Below, piece after piece: positions 19,380-29,567 of a stretch of DNA of 64,000 nucleotides. Positions within the stretch are counted from its first letter, which is position 1, and every line of letters begins with the position of its first letter. Under the pieces are notes generated by a model. That model did not search any database, had not been told where the DNA came from, and worked only from the letters and a program-made list of their open reading frames with translations. Source of the stretch: Domibacillus indicus (GTDB taxonomy: Bacteria; Bacillota; Bacilli; Bacillales; Domibacillaceae); contig NZ_LAJB01000003.1 of NCBI RefSeq assembly GCF_000970685.1, positions 248,001 through 312,000 of the forward strand, read 5' to 3'. The position numbers and the translations under genes are program-made.

Positions 19380-22232
19380 TTATTTTGCCTGGACAGCCAT
19401 TCGTTCCCGGTCACGCTCCAAAATTTTCTTTAAATAATGCCCGGTATGCGAGCCTTCCGTATTCGCAATATCTTCCGGTGTGCCGGATGCGACAATGGTG
19501 CCTCCCTTGTCTCCGCCTTCTGGCCCGAGATCTACAAGATAGTCGGCTGCTTTAATGACATCAAGGTTATGCTCAATCACAAGCACTGTATCGCCATTTT
19601 CCACAAGACGCTGCAATACGCCAAGCAGCCGGGCAATATCGTCTGTATGAAGACCGGTTGTCGGCTCATCCAAAATGTAAAACGAACGGCCGTTAGAGCG
19701 GCGGTGAAGTTCAGATGCAAGTTTTACCCGCTGGGCTTCTCCTCCTGACAGAGTCGTGGCCGGCTGTCCAAGTGTAATATACCCAAGCCCTACATCTGCA
19801 ATGGTTTGAAGCTTCCGGCTGATTTTCGGGATGTTTTCAAAGAACACAAGAGCATCGTCAACTGTCATTTCGAGTACATCCGAAATGTTTTGGCCCTTGT
19901 ATTTTACTTCAAGTGTTTCCCGGTTATACCGCTTGCCGTGGCATACTTCACAAGGTACGTACACATCCGGAAGAAAATGCATTTCGATTTTGATAATTCC
20001 GTCTCCCCGGCATGCTTCACAGCGGCCGCCTTTTACGTTAAAGCTGAAGCGGCCTTTTTTGTATCCACGTACTTTCGCTTCATTTGTCTGGGCAAACACA
20101 TCGCGAATATCGTCGAACACCCCTGTGTAGGTAGCCGGGTTGGAGCGCGGAGTCCGTCCAATTGGTGACTGGTCAATATCAATTACTTTCTCCAGCTGAT
20201 CGATTCCTTTGACTTCTTTATGGTTCCCCGGCCGCACTTTTGACCTGTTCAGCTTTTGTGCAAGCGTCTTATACAAAATTTCATTGACGAGTGTACTTTT
20301 GCCGGAGCCGGATACACCGGTAACAGCGGTAAACAGGCCAAGCGGAAATTTCGCTTTGACATTTTTTAAGTTATTTTCTTTCGCACCGATGACTTCAATC
20401 CATCGCCCATCCGGCTTACGCCGTTCTTCAGGCAGTGGAATGTATTTCTCTCCGGATAGATATTGTCCGGTCAAAGAATTTTTATCGTTCATTACTTCTT
20501 CCGGGGTGCCGGCTGCGATTACTTCGCCGCCGTGAACACCGGCCCCCGGCCCAATATCAATAAGATAATCCGCCGCAATCATCGTATCTTCGTCATGTTC
20601 GACTACAATGAGGGTATTGCCGATATCACGCATATTCTGCATCGTCCGGATTAAACGGTCATTGTCACGCTGATGAAGCCCAATCGACGGCTCATCCAGA
20701 ATATAGAGGACACCGGTCAGGCGCGAACCGATCTGGGTAGCGAGACGAATCCGCTGCGCTTCACCGCCGGAGAGCGTGCCGGCTGCCCGGCTTAATGTTA
20801 AATAATCCAGGCCAACATCGATTAAAAAGCCAAGCCGCTCGCAAATTTCCCGCAGGACAAGCCGGGCAATCTGCATTTCTTTTTCCGTCAGGATAATATT
20901 TTTAAAGAAATCAGCTGCTTCCTGAATAGAAAAGCCGGTTACTTCAGAGATATTCAGGCTGTCAATTTTCACAGCAAGGGTTTCCTTTTTTAAACGCTGG
21001 CCTTTACATGTCGGGCATTTCGATTCGCCCATGTATTTTTCCATCTGGTCACGGATGTAGTCAGAACTTGTTTCCTTGTAACGGCGCTCGACATTACTGA
21101 GCACTCCTTCAAAGTAAATATGATTTTCCCGAATCTGTCCAAAATCATTTTCGTACCGGAAATAAATTCTGTCTTTCCCTGAACCATTCAGTAATTTGTC
21201 TCTCTGGTCGGCCGGCAGTTCCTTCCAGGGAGTATCCATATCAATCCCGTAATGAGTGCAAACCGCTCTTAACAGCTGCGGATAATATTGAGAGCTGACC
21301 GGTTCCCACGGAGCAATCGCATGGTCGTTTAAAGACAAATCTTTATCTGGAACAACAAGATCTGCATCGACTTTTTTCTTCATGCCAAGGCCGTCGCATG
21401 TCGGGCAGGCACCGAACGGGCTGTTAAATGAAAACATGCGCGGCTCAAGCTCTCCAACTGAAAAGCCGCAGTACGGGCAGGCGTGATGTTCACTGAACAG
21501 CATCTCTTCCGCGCCGATCACATCAATAATCGCATTTCCTTCGCCCAGGCGAAGAGCTGTCTCAAGAGAATCCGCCAGACGTGCTTCAACGCCTTCTTTT
21601 ACGACAATCCGGTCAATAATGACTTCAATAGAATGCTTTTTATTTTTTTCAAGTTCAATCTCTTCTTCCAGGTCACGCATCTCGCCATTTACCCGAACCC
21701 GCACATATCCCTGCCGCTTTACATCTTCAAACACTTTGGCATGGGTGCCTTTCCGGCCTGAGACAATCGGGGCCAGCACCTGGATTTTTGTGCGCTCCTC
21801 GAGCTCCATCACACGGTCAACCATCTGGCCGATTGTCTGGGAGGTAATCTCAATTCCGTGAATCGGGCAGACGGGGCGGCCGACCCGTGCATATAAAAGC
21901 CGCAAGTAATCATAAATTTCTGTTACAGTCCCGACGGTTGAACGCGGGTTGCGGCTTGTCGTTTTCTGGTCGATCGAGATCGCCGGCGACAGCCCTTCAA
22001 TAGAATCAACGTCCGGCTTATCCATTTGCCCCAGGAACTGGCGGGCATAAGCAGACAGCGATTCCACATAGCGGCGCTGTCCTTCTGCGTAAATTGTGTC
22101 AAATGCAAGTGATGATTTCCCAGACCCGGACAGCCCGGTTAACACAACAAGCTGGTCACGCGGAATGGTAATATCTATATTCTTCAGGTTATGGGCACGT
22201 GCCCCTTTTACTGATATATGATCAATAGCCAT
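19380..22232 (-). CDS. uvrA: UvrA, excinuclease ABC subunit A
   Basis: This 950-residue protein is the damage-recognition ATPase of nucleotide excision repair. There are two ABC modules: Walker [14 protein letters not shown] near residue 32 and [11 protein letters not shown] near 640, each with LSGGEAQR and a LDEPS/LDEPT Walker B. Zinc modules are CPYCGF with its partner near 255, and the CEACRGDG ... CEVCHGKRY pair near 740-765. The ATG at 22232 follows AGAGGTG by five bases; the longer reading from 22274 overlaps uvrB and is rejected. It is cotranscribed with uvrB, ten bases away. Confidence 0.97.
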   Translation of the reverse strand: MAIDHISVKGARAHNLKNIDITIPRDQLVVLTGLSGSGKSSLAFDTIYAEGQRRYVESLSAYARQFLGQMDKPDVDSIEGLSPAISIDQKTTSRNPRSTVGTVTEIYDYLRLLYARVGRPVCPIHGIEITSQTIGQMVDRVMELEERTKIQVLAPIVSGRKGTHAKVFEDVKRQGYVRVRVNGEMRDLEEEIELEKNKKHSIEVIIDRIVVKEGVEARLADSLETALRLGEGNAIIDVIGAEEMLFSEHHACPYCGFSVGELEPRMFSFNSPFGACPTCDGLGMKKKVDADLVVPDKDLSLNDHAIAPWEPVSSQYYPQLLRAVCTHYGIDMDTPWKELPADQRDKLLNGSGKDRIYFRYENDFGQIRENHIYFEGVLSNVERRYKETSSDYIRDQMEKYMGESKCPTCKGQRLKKETLAVKIDSLNISEVTGFSIQEAADFFKNIILTEKEMQIARLVLREICERLGFLIDVGLDYLTLSRAAGTLSGGEAQRIRLATQIGSRLTGVLYILDEPSIGLHQRDNDRLIRTMQNMRDIGNTLIVVEHDEDTMIAADYLIDIGPGAGVHGGEVIAAGTPEEVMNDKNSLTGQYLSGEKYIPLPEERRKPDGRWIEVIGAKENNLKNVKAKFPLGLFTAVTGVSGSGKSTLVNEILYKTLAQKLNRSKVRPGNHKEVKGIDQLEKVIDIDQSPIGRTPRSNPATYTGVFDDIRDVFAQTNEAKVRGYKKGRFSFNVKGGRCEACRGDGIIKIEMHFLPDVYVPCEVCHGKRYNRETLEVKYKGQNISDVLEMTVDDALVFFENIPKISRKLQTIADVGLGYITLGQPATTLSGGEAQRVKLASELHRRSNGRSFYILDEPTTGLHTDDIARLLGVLQRLVENGDTVLVIEHNLDVIKAADYLVDLGPEGGDKGGTIVASGTPEDIANTEGSHTGHYLKKILERDRERMAVQAK

Positions 22233-22242
22233 ATAAACACCT

Positions 22243-24222
22243 CTATTCTGATTTAAGCTCAAACAGCGCATCACGAAGCTCGGCAGCCCGTTCGAAGTCG
22301 AGTGCTTTGGCTGCTTCCTTCATCTCCGCTTCGAGATTCGCAATAAGTTTTTGTTTTTCCTGCTTCGGCAATTTCCTGCCGGCTGCTTTTGATCCATACG
22401 TTTCGACTTCCTCGGCCGCCTGTGTAGCCCGGATAACATCACGAATATCTTTTTGAATCGTGATTGGCGTTACACCATGCTTTTCGTTATAAGCTTCTTG
22501 AATTTCGCGGCGGCGTTTCGTTTCACTGAGTGCTTTTTCCATCGAATCGGTTATCTTATCTGCGTACATAATTACTTTTCCTTCTGAATTCCGTGCAGCG
22601 CGCCCGATTGTTTGAATTAGGGAACGCTCGGAACGAAGGAATCCTTCTTTATCCGCATCTAAAATAGCTACTAAAGAGACTTCTGGAATATCAAGCCCTT
22701 CCCGGAGCAGGTTAATGCCGACAAGTACGTCATATTTGCCAAGCCGCAGGTCTCGGATAATCTCAATCCGTTCAAGCGTTTTAATTTCCGAGTGCAGATA
22801 CTGTACTTTAACGCCGAGTTCTTTTAAATAATCCGTGAGGTCCTCGGACATTTTTTTGGTTAGCGTGGTAACGAGAACGCGCTCATTTTTTTCGATCCGC
22901 TCGTTAATTTCCCCAAGTAAATCATCAATCTGCCCTTCAATCGGCCGAACATCAATTGTTGGATCAAGCAGGCCGGTCGGACGGATAATCTGCTGGGTCA
23001 TTTCCGGTGTATGTTCAAGTTCATACGGTCCTGGCGTGGCTGATACATAAATAATCTGGTTAATATGTTCCTCAAACTCGGTGAACGTGAGCGGCCGGTT
23101 GTCCTTGGCCGATGGCAGACGAAAACCATGGTCAACCAGTACCTGTTTGCGCGCCTGGTCACCATTATACATTCCCCGTACCTGCGGCAGAGTGACGTGC
23201 GATTCATCGATGATCATTAAAAAGTCATCCGGAAAATAATCAAGCAGTGTATACGGTGTTGAACCGGGAGGACGAAGAGTTAAATGACGTGAGTAGTTTT
23301 CAATTCCTGAACAAAAGCCCATTTCTCTCATCATTTCCAGATCATACCGTGTCCGCTGCTCCAGGCGCTGCGCTTCAAGCAGCTTTTCTTCGGCGCGCAG
23401 CTCGGCAAGCCGCTCCTCAAGCTCTTTTTCAATGTTCCCGATCGCAATGTTCATCTTTTCTTCCCTGGTAACGAAGTGGCTTGCCGGGAAAATCGCTACA
23501 TGGTCACGGTCACCTAAAATTTCTCCCGTAAGCGCGTCAACTTCGCGGATGCGGTCAATATCGTCGCCAAAAAACTCAACACGAATGCAATGCTCATCGC
23601 GTGACGCCGGAAAGATTTCCACTACATCGCCGCGTACGCGGAATGTGCCCCGCTTAAAATCAATATCATTGCGTTCATACTGGATATCTACAAGGCGCCG
23701 CAGCAAATCATTGCGGGCAATCTCCATTCCATTTCGAAGGGAGATAACCATTTCTTTGTATTCCTCCGGTGAACCGAGGCCATAAATACATGAGACGGAT
23801 GCAATAATAATCACATCATCGCGTTCAAACAAAGCCGATGTCGCCGAGTGGCGGAGCTTATCAATTTCATCGTTGATGCTGGCGTCTTTTTCAATGAAGG
23901 TATCTGTCTGCGGCACATATGCCTCCGGCTGATAATAGTCGTAATAGCTGACAAAATACTCGACCGCATTATTTGGAAAAAATTCTTTAAATTCACTGTA
24001 AAGCTGTCCGGCTAGCGTCTTATTATGAGCAATCACCAGTGTCGGCTTTTTCACTTCCTGTATGACATTTGAAACGGTAAAGGTTTTTCCCGTTCCTGTT
24101 GCACCGAGCAGCGTCTGGTGTTTTTTGCCGCTTTGAATCCCTTTTACAAGCTCCGCAATTGCAGCCGGCTGATCGCCCTCTGGTTTATATTTAGAAACTA
24201 AGTTAAATTCCTGCGCCAACAC
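22243..24222 (-). CDS. uvrB: UvrB, excinuclease ABC subunit B
   Basis: This 659-residue helicase-like subunit receives DNA from UvrA and positions UvrC. Seen are Walker [14 protein letters not shown] near residue 40, the beta-hairpin region [12 protein letters not shown] near 92, helicase motif [10 protein letters not shown] near 338, motif [11 protein letters not shown] near 540, and the C-terminal UVR domain ([16 protein letters not shown]). The start is probably GTG at 24222, five bases after AGGAGG; TTG at 24219 has better spacing and is a close alternative. A degenerate LexA-type box lies upstream. Confidence 0.95.
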   Translation of the reverse strand: MLAQEFNLVSKYKPEGDQPAAIAELVKGIQSGKKHQTLLGATGTGKTFTVSNVIQEVKKPTLVIAHNKTLAGQLYSEFKEFFPNNAVEYFVSYYDYYQPEAYVPQTDTFIEKDASINDEIDKLRHSATSALFERDDVIIIASVSCIYGLGSPEEYKEMVISLRNGMEIARNDLLRRLVDIQYERNDIDFKRGTFRVRGDVVEIFPASRDEHCIRVEFFGDDIDRIREVDALTGEILGDRDHVAIFPASHFVTREEKMNIAIGNIEKELEERLAELRAEEKLLEAQRLEQRTRYDLEMMREMGFCSGIENYSRHLTLRPPGSTPYTLLDYFPDDFLMIIDESHVTLPQVRGMYNGDQARKQVLVDHGFRLPSAKDNRPLTFTEFEEHINQIIYVSATPGPYELEHTPEMTQQIIRPTGLLDPTIDVRPIEGQIDDLLGEINERIEKNERVLVTTLTKKMSEDLTDYLKELGVKVQYLHSEIKTLERIEIIRDLRLGKYDVLVGINLLREGLDIPEVSLVAILDADKEGFLRSERSLIQTIGRAARNSEGKVIMYADKITDSMEKALSETKRRREIQEAYNEKHGVTPITIQKDIRDVIRATQAAEEVETYGSKAAGRKLPKQEKQKLIANLEAEMKEAAKALDFERAAELRDALFELKSE

Positions 24223-24306
24223 ATAGGCCTCCTGTCTCGTATCCGTTCTTCTTTCTTTTATACTTCCCATTTTATCACGATCAAAACAAAAAAAGCCAGC
24301 AAAAAG

Positions 24307-24320
24307 CACACACCTGTTCG
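24307..24320 (-). promoter_or_regulatory. Candidate LexA/DinR box upstream of uvrBA
   Basis: CGAACAGGTGTGTG on the minus strand matches the left half of the Bacillus SOS consensus CGAAC-N4-GTTCG exactly and three of five bases of the right half. It lies about 85 bases before uvrB, where a box is expected. Confidence 0.4.
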
Positions 24321-24393
24321 GACCGTGCGATATGTCAGACTTTCTTTACATTCAGCATCGGTAAATAAACGATTCCCTTTTTTAAAGCAGCAC

Positions 24394-24421
24394 AAAAAAA
24401 CACCGAATTTTATTTCGGTGT
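24394..24421 (-). terminator. Terminator after csbA
   Basis: Stem ACACCGAA/TTCGGTGT followed on the minus strand by seven T. It touches the csbA stop codon. Confidence 0.8.
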
Positions 24422-24657
24422 TAATTAAGCTTTACTTTCAGCCGCTTCATCATCCGGTTTGATAACCAGAGGCCGACTGTCAGCGAAAAAGCATCAATAA
24501 TAATGATATTCCATGTATGGGTGTATCCCTTATAGGCGGATGCGGCAATAAGTGCGACCGTTAAAATAAGACCGAGAAACTGGTTGTATGTTACGCGGGA
24601 AAAAAGCAGCACAAGCAAAGCAGGCATAAACAGCGCCAGAATCATCTTATCAACCAT
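24421..24657 (-). CDS. csbA: CsbA, small membrane protein (DUF2198)
   Basis: This 78-residue protein has two or three hydrophobic helices and ends in a basic tail. CsbA sits just upstream of uvrBA in B. subtilis, where it is a sigma-B-controlled general stress gene of unknown function. The second of two adjacent ATGs (24657) lies six bases after AGGAGG and aligns with the B. subtilis start. A terminator separates it from uvrB here. Confidence 0.82.
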   Translation of the reverse strand: MVDKMILALFMPALLVLLFSRVTYNQFLGLILTVALIAASAYKGYTHTWNIIIIDAFSLTVGLWLSNRMMKRLKVKLN

Positions 24658-24721
24658 CATCTTCCTCCTAATTGTTTTCTTTTATCATACTGGATTTTCT
24701 TTTATTCGAAAAGGCTGCATT

Positions 24722-25360
24722 TTATTCTGAACGGCTGATAATCCGCTCGGTTAAATCCCGCAGCTCGCTGTGCGGCATGAATTTTTCTGCCAGCATATCC
24801 GGCATAATATGATTAATAAAGTATTGTACACAATGCAATTGCTGGAATTTTAAAATGGTGTTTAATGCTTCTTCATAAATTTCGAAGAAAAGCGGATCAG
24901 GATTGCGCTTTAGAATTTCGCCGTATGCCTCGTATAATAAATCTACTTTGTCTGCCACAGATAAAATTCTGCCTTCAAGCGTACTGTCTTTCCCTTCCTT
25001 TAAACGGCGGAAGTATGCTTCATGAAATTCCGGCGGGAACTCTGCTTCAATAAAGCGGCGGGCCATTTTTTCCTCCACCTGTGAAAAAAGCTCTTTTAAT
25101 TCAACTGTCGCATACTTGACCGGCGTTTTAATATCACCCGTAAATAATTCTGCATAGTCGTGATTAAGTGCTTTTTCATACAGCGCACGCCAGTTTACTT
25201 TTTCACCGTTCATTTCCTCGACTGTTCCCAGGAATTGAGCAATTTTCGTTACCTTGAATGAATGAGCTGCAACATTGTGGGACTGGAATTTAAACTTCCC
25301 CGGCAGCCGGTATAAATGTTCAAGATCTGACAATGTTTTAAAATATGTATGAACCCCCAT
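24722..25360 (-). CDS. HD-domain hydrolase, YfbR-like
   Basis: This 212-residue cytoplasmic protein has the HD metal site: SHNVAAHSF near residue 28, NHDYAELF near 68, and a later Asp in SVADKVDLLYEAYG near 135. That pattern fits the YfbR/5'-deoxynucleotidase group of HD phosphohydrolases, so hydrolysis of deoxynucleoside monophosphates is the best guess. It is a single gene with AAGGAGTG before the ATG. Substrate is not proven by sequence. Confidence 0.7.
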   Translation of the reverse strand: MGVHTYFKTLSDLEHLYRLPGKFKFQSHNVAAHSFKVTKIAQFLGTVEEMNGEKVNWRALYEKALNHDYAELFTGDIKTPVKYATVELKELFSQVEEKMARRFIEAEFPPEFHEAYFRRLKEGKDSTLEGRILSVADKVDLLYEAYGEILKRNPDPLFFEIYEEALNTILKFQQLHCVQYFINHIMPDMLAEKFMPHSELRDLTERIISRSE

Positions 25361-25485
25361 ATCTTCACTCCTTCTTGTTTAATGATCATCTTCCAGAACA
25401 TGCGCCTCCTATGCTTGTCTTTTCTTTCACAAGAAACATACCCGCATCATTGAAGATTATTGTATAAGCTATTGTATCGACAAAT

Positions 25486-25539
25486 TAGCAGAAAAAAAAG
25501 AAAAATCCGCTCTGTTGTAGGACAAACAGACGGATTTTT
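25486..25539 (-). terminator. Terminator after yhfH
   Basis: AAAAATCCG/CGGATTTTT stem with an inner partly paired CTGTT/AACAG region, followed on the minus strand by a T-rich run. It lies 32 bases after the YhfH stop. Confidence 0.75.
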
Positions 25540-25571
25540 CAGATAAGTTCGGCTATATCATTCAATTTCAG

Positions 25572-25700
25572 TTACTCCTCTACTTTGCTTAAGCAGCGTT
25601 CACACTCGCTGTGATAGGATTCATGCTGCTCCGTTATTTGCGCACCGCACTGCGAGCACTCTTTCTTAGGGATATTGCGATAAAATTCTAAAGGCATCAT
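25572..25700 (-). CDS. yhfH: YhfH-family zinc-ribbon microprotein
   Basis: This 42-residue protein starts MMPLEFYRNIPKKEC and has two Cys pairs, CSQC and CERC, separated by an acidic, His-containing segment (EQHESYHSECE). That spacing fits a small zinc ribbon, and the whole resembles the YhfH family of Bacillaceae, whose function is unknown. AAAGGAGG lies eight bases before the first ATG, and a terminator follows, so this is a complete transcription unit too short to be caught by most gene finders. Confidence 0.75.
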   Translation of the reverse strand: MMPLEFYRNIPKKECSQCGAQITEQHESYHSECERCLSKVEE

Positions 25701-25848
25701 TGTTATTTCCTCCTTTAATTTTTTATTATCCTGCTGGTGAATTCATTGTATTATAACAGATTTAATAAGTCAACATCTGTTATATAATATTTTTAAAAAA
25801 TCTTATTAAAGAATATACCCGGCTCCGGCTGGCACAGAATGATATTGA

Positions 25849-25862
25849 GGGTTACATAACCC
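25849..25862 (+). promoter_or_regulatory. Perfect 14-base palindrome upstream of the STAS gene
   Basis: GGGTTACATAACCC ends three bases before the expected -35 position of a promoter whose TATAAT is at 25888-25893. A site here would suit an activator. The binding protein is unknown. Confidence 0.45.
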
Positions 25863-25928
25863 GACTGAATTTTCAAAAATTATCCTGTATAATAAAATGA
25901 TTATTTTACTAAAAGAGGAGAAACGAGA

Positions 25929-26945
25929 ATGATAAAACAAACAGACATCACCGTTGGCGGGATAGAATTAAAATGGGATCTAGACACAGGAAACGTTCTA
26001 TTTGAAGGAGGAGACGTTGTCTTTTTTTGGATTTCTGCCATGAAAACCTTTTTTAATACCATTAAAGAAATTTCAGGGCTGGAAGCGGCAAATCTTGTTC
26101 TTGAAACAACGGGTTACCGCCAGGGAATAATCGTTGGTGAAGGATTTCGGGAAATGAAAAACATCGACACTTCAAATGTTGCTGAATGGCTCTACAGCAC
26201 TTACGCAGCTGCCGGCTGGGGCAAAGTCCAAATTAAAGAAATGGATAAAGAAAAAAATTCGTTTGTTTTGCGCATTCAAGATGACTGGGAATACAAAATG
26301 AACCAGCTGGATGGCCAGAAAACAGAAGGGGTTTTTGTGCCTTCCCACTATGCAGGAGTGTTTAATGGCTTATTTGGCCAAAACTATTGGTATAAGATGA
26401 TCCAGAACCAGAGCAAAGAAAATCCATACAGCATCGTTGAATACTTTCCAGCGGCTGTGACTATCCAGCAAAATATTCACAAACTGGCCCGCAAGCAGGA
26501 AGCGGAACAAATTCAGCGGCTTGAAATCTTAGTAGAAGAAAAAACAAAGATATTACAGGAGCTGGTTAAAGAACTTTCTTCACCGTTGATTCCTGTTCTT
26601 GATGGCATTGTGGTTCTTCCCTTAATTGGGAAATACGATATGGAACGAACAGGGGATTTGCTTGCCAATACACTAAGCAGGCTGCCGAAATATCAAGCGA
26701 ATTATCTTTTATTGGATTTAACCGGGCTGAATAAAGACCTTTCTGAACATACGGCCGACTTAATTGACAAATTAGGGGCGAGTGCCAGCCTGTTTGGTAC
26801 AGAAGTGATTTTAGTGGGAATTTCAGCGGAACTGGCAGTAATTATTACTCAAACACTGCCTAATTTAAGAAGATTCGAATGCCTGCAAACGCTTCAGCAT
26901 GGCATTTACTATGCATTAGGAAAAAGCGGAAAGAGGATTGTGTAG
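25929..26945 (+). CDS. STAS-domain protein with N-terminal sensory domain, RsbR-like
   Basis: This 338-residue protein ends in a STAS domain like the RsbR/RsbS stressosome family (PVLDGIVVLPLIGKYD near residue 222, LLLDLTGL near 258, GTEVILVGIS near 285). The N-terminal 150 residues (GLEAANLVLETTGYRQG and what follows) look to me like an XylR_N/V4R ligand-binding domain, joined by a coiled coil near 185-215 (QEAEQIQRLEILVEEKTK). One RsbR phospho-threonine appears kept (DLTG); the other region reads GKYDMER, lacking the usual Thr. It is a single gene with a strong GAGGAG site. Role as a sensor for sigma-B or a related pathway is inference. Confidence 0.65.
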   Translation: MIKQTDITVGGIELKWDLDTGNVLFEGGDVVFFWISAMKTFFNTIKEISGLEAANLVLETTGYRQGIIVGEGFREMKNIDTSNVAEWLYSTYAAAGWGKVQIKEMDKEKNSFVLRIQDDWEYKMNQLDGQKTEGVFVPSHYAGVFNGLFGQNYWYKMIQNQSKENPYSIVEYFPAAVTIQQNIHKLARKQEAEQIQRLEILVEEKTKILQELVKELSSPLIPVLDGIVVLPLIGKYDMERTGDLLANTLSRLPKYQANYLLLDLTGLNKDLSEHTADLIDKLGASASLFGTEVILVGISAELAVIITQTLPNLRRFECLQTLQHGIYYALGKSGKRIV

Positions 26946-26973
26946 CCGTTGATCAGAAATATCTCTTATTGAG

Positions 26974-27003
26974 CAAAAAAGCCGGATCTTGCTCCGGCTT
27001 TTT
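26974..27003 (+). terminator. Terminator after the STAS gene
   Basis: Stem AAAAGCCGGA/TCCGGCTTTT with a six-base loop, ending in T on the plus strand. A matching A run gives it activity on the minus strand too. Confidence 0.85.
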
Positions 27004-27018
27004 CAAATGAGCGTAAGC

Positions 27019-27051
27019 AAAAAAAAAAACACTCTCTTTAAAGAGAATGTT
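27019..27051 (-). terminator. Terminator after minJ
   Basis: Imperfect stem ACACTCTC/GAGAATGT around TTTAAA, followed on the minus strand by a run of eleven T. It lies about 25 bases past the minJ stop. Confidence 0.75.
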
Positions 27052-27074
27052 TCATAGTTTTACAAATCGAACCG

Positions 27075-28268
27075 TCAGTCGGAAAACACGGAGTCATCTA
27101 AATACTCTTTTTCTTCAGGTGCAAACAATAGGCCGAGTTCGTGGTGTTCATTTTCATAGATTGAACCCTGTGTAAAACGCAGCTGGCCGTTTGTGCCTAT
27201 TACTTCAAGCTTGCAGTATGCCGCGTTTTTCTGCAGCGCTTTATAAAATTCAGATTCTGTCTGCACCGGTATCCCGTTTACCTTCGTGACAATTTCGCCA
27301 ATTTCAAGCCCCATTTTCCGGGCAGGAGCTCCGGGCAGTACGCCTACGATCATAACCCCTTTGGACTGCGTAGTGAAGAAATAGGGGCGGTGTATTTCGT
27401 AGCTGTAATGGCGGCGGATAATAGCAACTCGAGCAACAGCGGCAAAACCGACGGCAGCAGCTGACAGCTGCCACATCCAATAAGAGCCGGCAGCAATGGC
27501 CAGCGTAAGCATTCCTGCCCAAATAACACTTTTTCCCGTTGCCTGTACCGCAAGCGACGGCAGCGTACTGCGGACGACCATGGAGAATCCTATTAAAAAA
27601 GGAAACCAAATAAGAGAATAGCCTTCTGCTCCAAGAGGAATAACAGGCCACCAATCCGCAAATGCCGTAAGAGGACCATCTGCCGGCACCGGTAAAAATA
27701 CAGGAATGAGCCAGAGGCGCCGGGCAAGATGCACGGCCGTTTTCAGCCCCCGCTTGCTTGTTTCGATACGCGGGGATGTTCCCTGATAGCCGCGCTTTCG
27801 GATAAGGATGCCTTCCGCTATCACAAGGAGTGCGGTTAGAACAGCCAAAATCGTCAAGATGGCATTTCTGTTCATAGATTCATATGATATAAACGAATAA
27901 CCGAGCTGCTCCGACAGCAAAAATACACCGTAGGATGCCGCGAGTGTCCAGGCCGGTGACAGAAGAAAAAAGCCCCCGATACTGAAAATAATAAGCAGAG
28001 CCGCAATAAAACTCAGCAGGTCAGCCGGAATCGCCAGTCCCAGCAGCAGGGCAATGACTGACAGAACTAACCCGACCGCCAGGCTGGATGGCAGAATAAA
28101 TCGAATTTCTTGATATATATCATATACACGCGTACCAAAATCCTTGCGTTCACGCGTGACGCGAAACATGCCCACCACAAAAGCCAAGACAAATGAAAAA
28201 TAAAAGATCGGATGAAGAAATAATTTCCCTGCAGCAATTGCGAGCTGCGTTAACCAGTCCAAAGCCAT
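27075..28268 (-). CDS. minJ: MinJ, PDZ-domain topological determinant of cell division
   Basis: This 397-residue membrane protein matches B. subtilis MinJ in length and architecture. Seven or eight hydrophobic helices fill residues 10-290, and a C-terminal PDZ domain follows (GVMIVGVLPGAPARKMGLEIGE, shown here only as its core GAPARKMGL, then ITKVNG-like IVTKVNGIPV). MinJ bridges DivIVA and MinCD at division sites and poles. The ATG at 28268 follows GGAGGG by six bases; 21 further in-frame residues upstream lack a site. Confidence 0.85.
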   Translation of the reverse strand: MALDWLTQLAIAAGKLFLHPIFYFSFVLAFVVGMFRVTRERKDFGTRVYDIYQEIRFILPSSLAVGLVLSVIALLLGLAIPADLLSFIAALLIIFSIGGFFLLSPAWTLAASYGVFLLSEQLGYSFISYESMNRNAILTILAVLTALLVIAEGILIRKRGYQGTSPRIETSKRGLKTAVHLARRLWLIPVFLPVPADGPLTAFADWWPVIPLGAEGYSLIWFPFLIGFSMVVRSTLPSLAVQATGKSVIWAGMLTLAIAAGSYWMWQLSAAAVGFAAVARVAIIRRHYSYEIHRPYFFTTQSKGVMIVGVLPGAPARKMGLEIGEIVTKVNGIPVQTESEFYKALQKNAAYCKLEVIGTNGQLRFTQGSIYENEHHELGLLFAPEEKEYLDDSVFSD

Positions 28269-28359
28269 AAAAGTCCCTCCAGAGCATTGCACAAAAGTCT
28301 TTCTCTTTATTGTATCAGAAAGCCTGCGCAATCGTTAACAGACTTACGGCTCTTTTTCG

Positions 28360-29490
28360 TTACGCTTTGGCGAGCGCTTTTTCAAGCTCCCCAATAATAT
28401 CGTCAGCTTCCTCGATCCCAATGGAAATGCGGACCGTTTTTTCAGAAACGCCAACTGCTGCTTTTTCTTCAGCGTTCAGAGAACGATGTGATGTACCGAA
28501 AGGCCAGGAAACCGTTGTTTCAACACCCGCCAGTGAAGGAACAATTTGAATCCAGCCAAGTGAGCGGAAAAAAGCCGCTTCATCTGTATGATCCGCCAGA
28601 TGAATTGTTACAATGGCGCCGTTGCCTTTTTCAGAAACGCCTTTTGGATAAAAGACATCCTTCACCTTTGGCTGCATGCGGAGCCATTCTGAAACCTTTT
28701 GTGCATTTGCAGACTGGCGCTCCATCCGCAGCCCGAGCGTTTTTGCGCCCCGGCAGGCAAGCCATGATTCAAACGGGCTTAAATTTAAGCCAATATTGAC
28801 TACGCGGCTGCGCGCGGCAGCTATGTATTCCTTCTTTCCAACGACTACTCCCGCTGAAACATCGCTGTGCCCGCCGATATATTTTGTCGCGGAATGAACG
28901 ACCATATCAGCACCAAATTCATAAGGCTTAACTAGAAACGGCGTGGCAAAGGTATTATCTACAATAAAAACCAATTTCTTTTGCTTTGCCAGATCAGCCA
29001 TTTTTTCAAGATTTTCCACACGCAAAAATGGATTTGTAATGGATTCCGTGTATAAAATCACTGTTTCCGGGCGGATAGCTGCTTCAACAGCTTCTTGATC
29101 TTCAAAGTCAACAAAAGACGTTTCAATGCCCATACGCGCCAATTCTTCCTTCAGCATATAAAACGTGCCCCCGTACACGTCCCGGGCAGCCAGAATATGA
29201 TCTCCATTTTTTGCAACAGCAAGCACGGCAGCCATAATGGCACCGAGCCCTGAAGATGCTGCAACGCCAGCCGGCGCCCCTTCAAGACGGGAGGTTACAT
29301 TCGCCAGTTCATCCGAGTTCGGGTTGCCCGTACGCGTATATAAGTATGGGGACTCACCGTTATAGTAGCCCTCCATTTCTTCTAAACTGTCAAATGAAAA
29401 CACCGAGGTTTGATAAATCGGCGTTACTTTGCTTTGAATAAATTTCGGCAGCTTCTCGCCATGTACTGCTTTTGTATTAAATGAATCCAT
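28360..29490 (-). CDS. PLP-dependent cystathionine gamma-synthase/beta-lyase family enzyme
   Basis: This 376-residue Cys/Met metabolism enzyme has the PLP-binding Lys in HSATKYIGGHSD near residue 200. The phosphate-binding SSGLGAI lies near 79 and the Asp contacting the pyridine N in FIVDNTFATP near 175. The set includes cystathionine gamma-synthase, beta-lyase and gamma-lyase, and also methionine gamma-lyase, which cannot be separated by eye; transsulfuration is the safe reading. It stands alone with an AAGGAGTG site; no S-box or T-box leader was found upstream. Confidence 0.85.
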   Translation of the reverse strand: MDSFNTKAVHGEKLPKFIQSKVTPIYQTSVFSFDSLEEMEGYYNGESPYLYTRTGNPNSDELANVTSRLEGAPAGVAASSGLGAIMAAVLAVAKNGDHILAARDVYGGTFYMLKEELARMGIETSFVDFEDQEAVEAAIRPETVILYTESITNPFLRVENLEKMADLAKQKKLVFIVDNTFATPFLVKPYEFGADMVVHSATKYIGGHSDVSAGVVVGKKEYIAAARSRVVNIGLNLSPFESWLACRGAKTLGLRMERQSANAQKVSEWLRMQPKVKDVFYPKGVSEKGNGAIVTIHLADHTDEAAFFRSLGWIQIVPSLAGVETTVSWPFGTSHRSLNAEEKAAVGVSEKTVRISIGIEEADDIIGELEKALAKA

Positions 29491-29535
29491 CGTTCTTCAC
29501 TCCTTTTCACATGTTCATTATATTCCGAAAATTGA

Positions 29536-29567
29536 CCAAAAACAAATCCGCCTGTTGGGAGGCGGAT
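29536..29567 (-). terminator. Terminator after the ResA-like gene
   Basis: Stem ATCCGCC/GGCGGAT with an eight-base loop and T-rich minus-strand tail. It overlaps the last base of the stop codon. Confidence 0.75.

Noticed and set aside
29491-29535. S-box or T-box leader for the cystathionine enzyme gene
   Set aside because: Only a short AT-rich spacer precedes the gene before the next terminator; there is no room or conserved core for a riboswitch.
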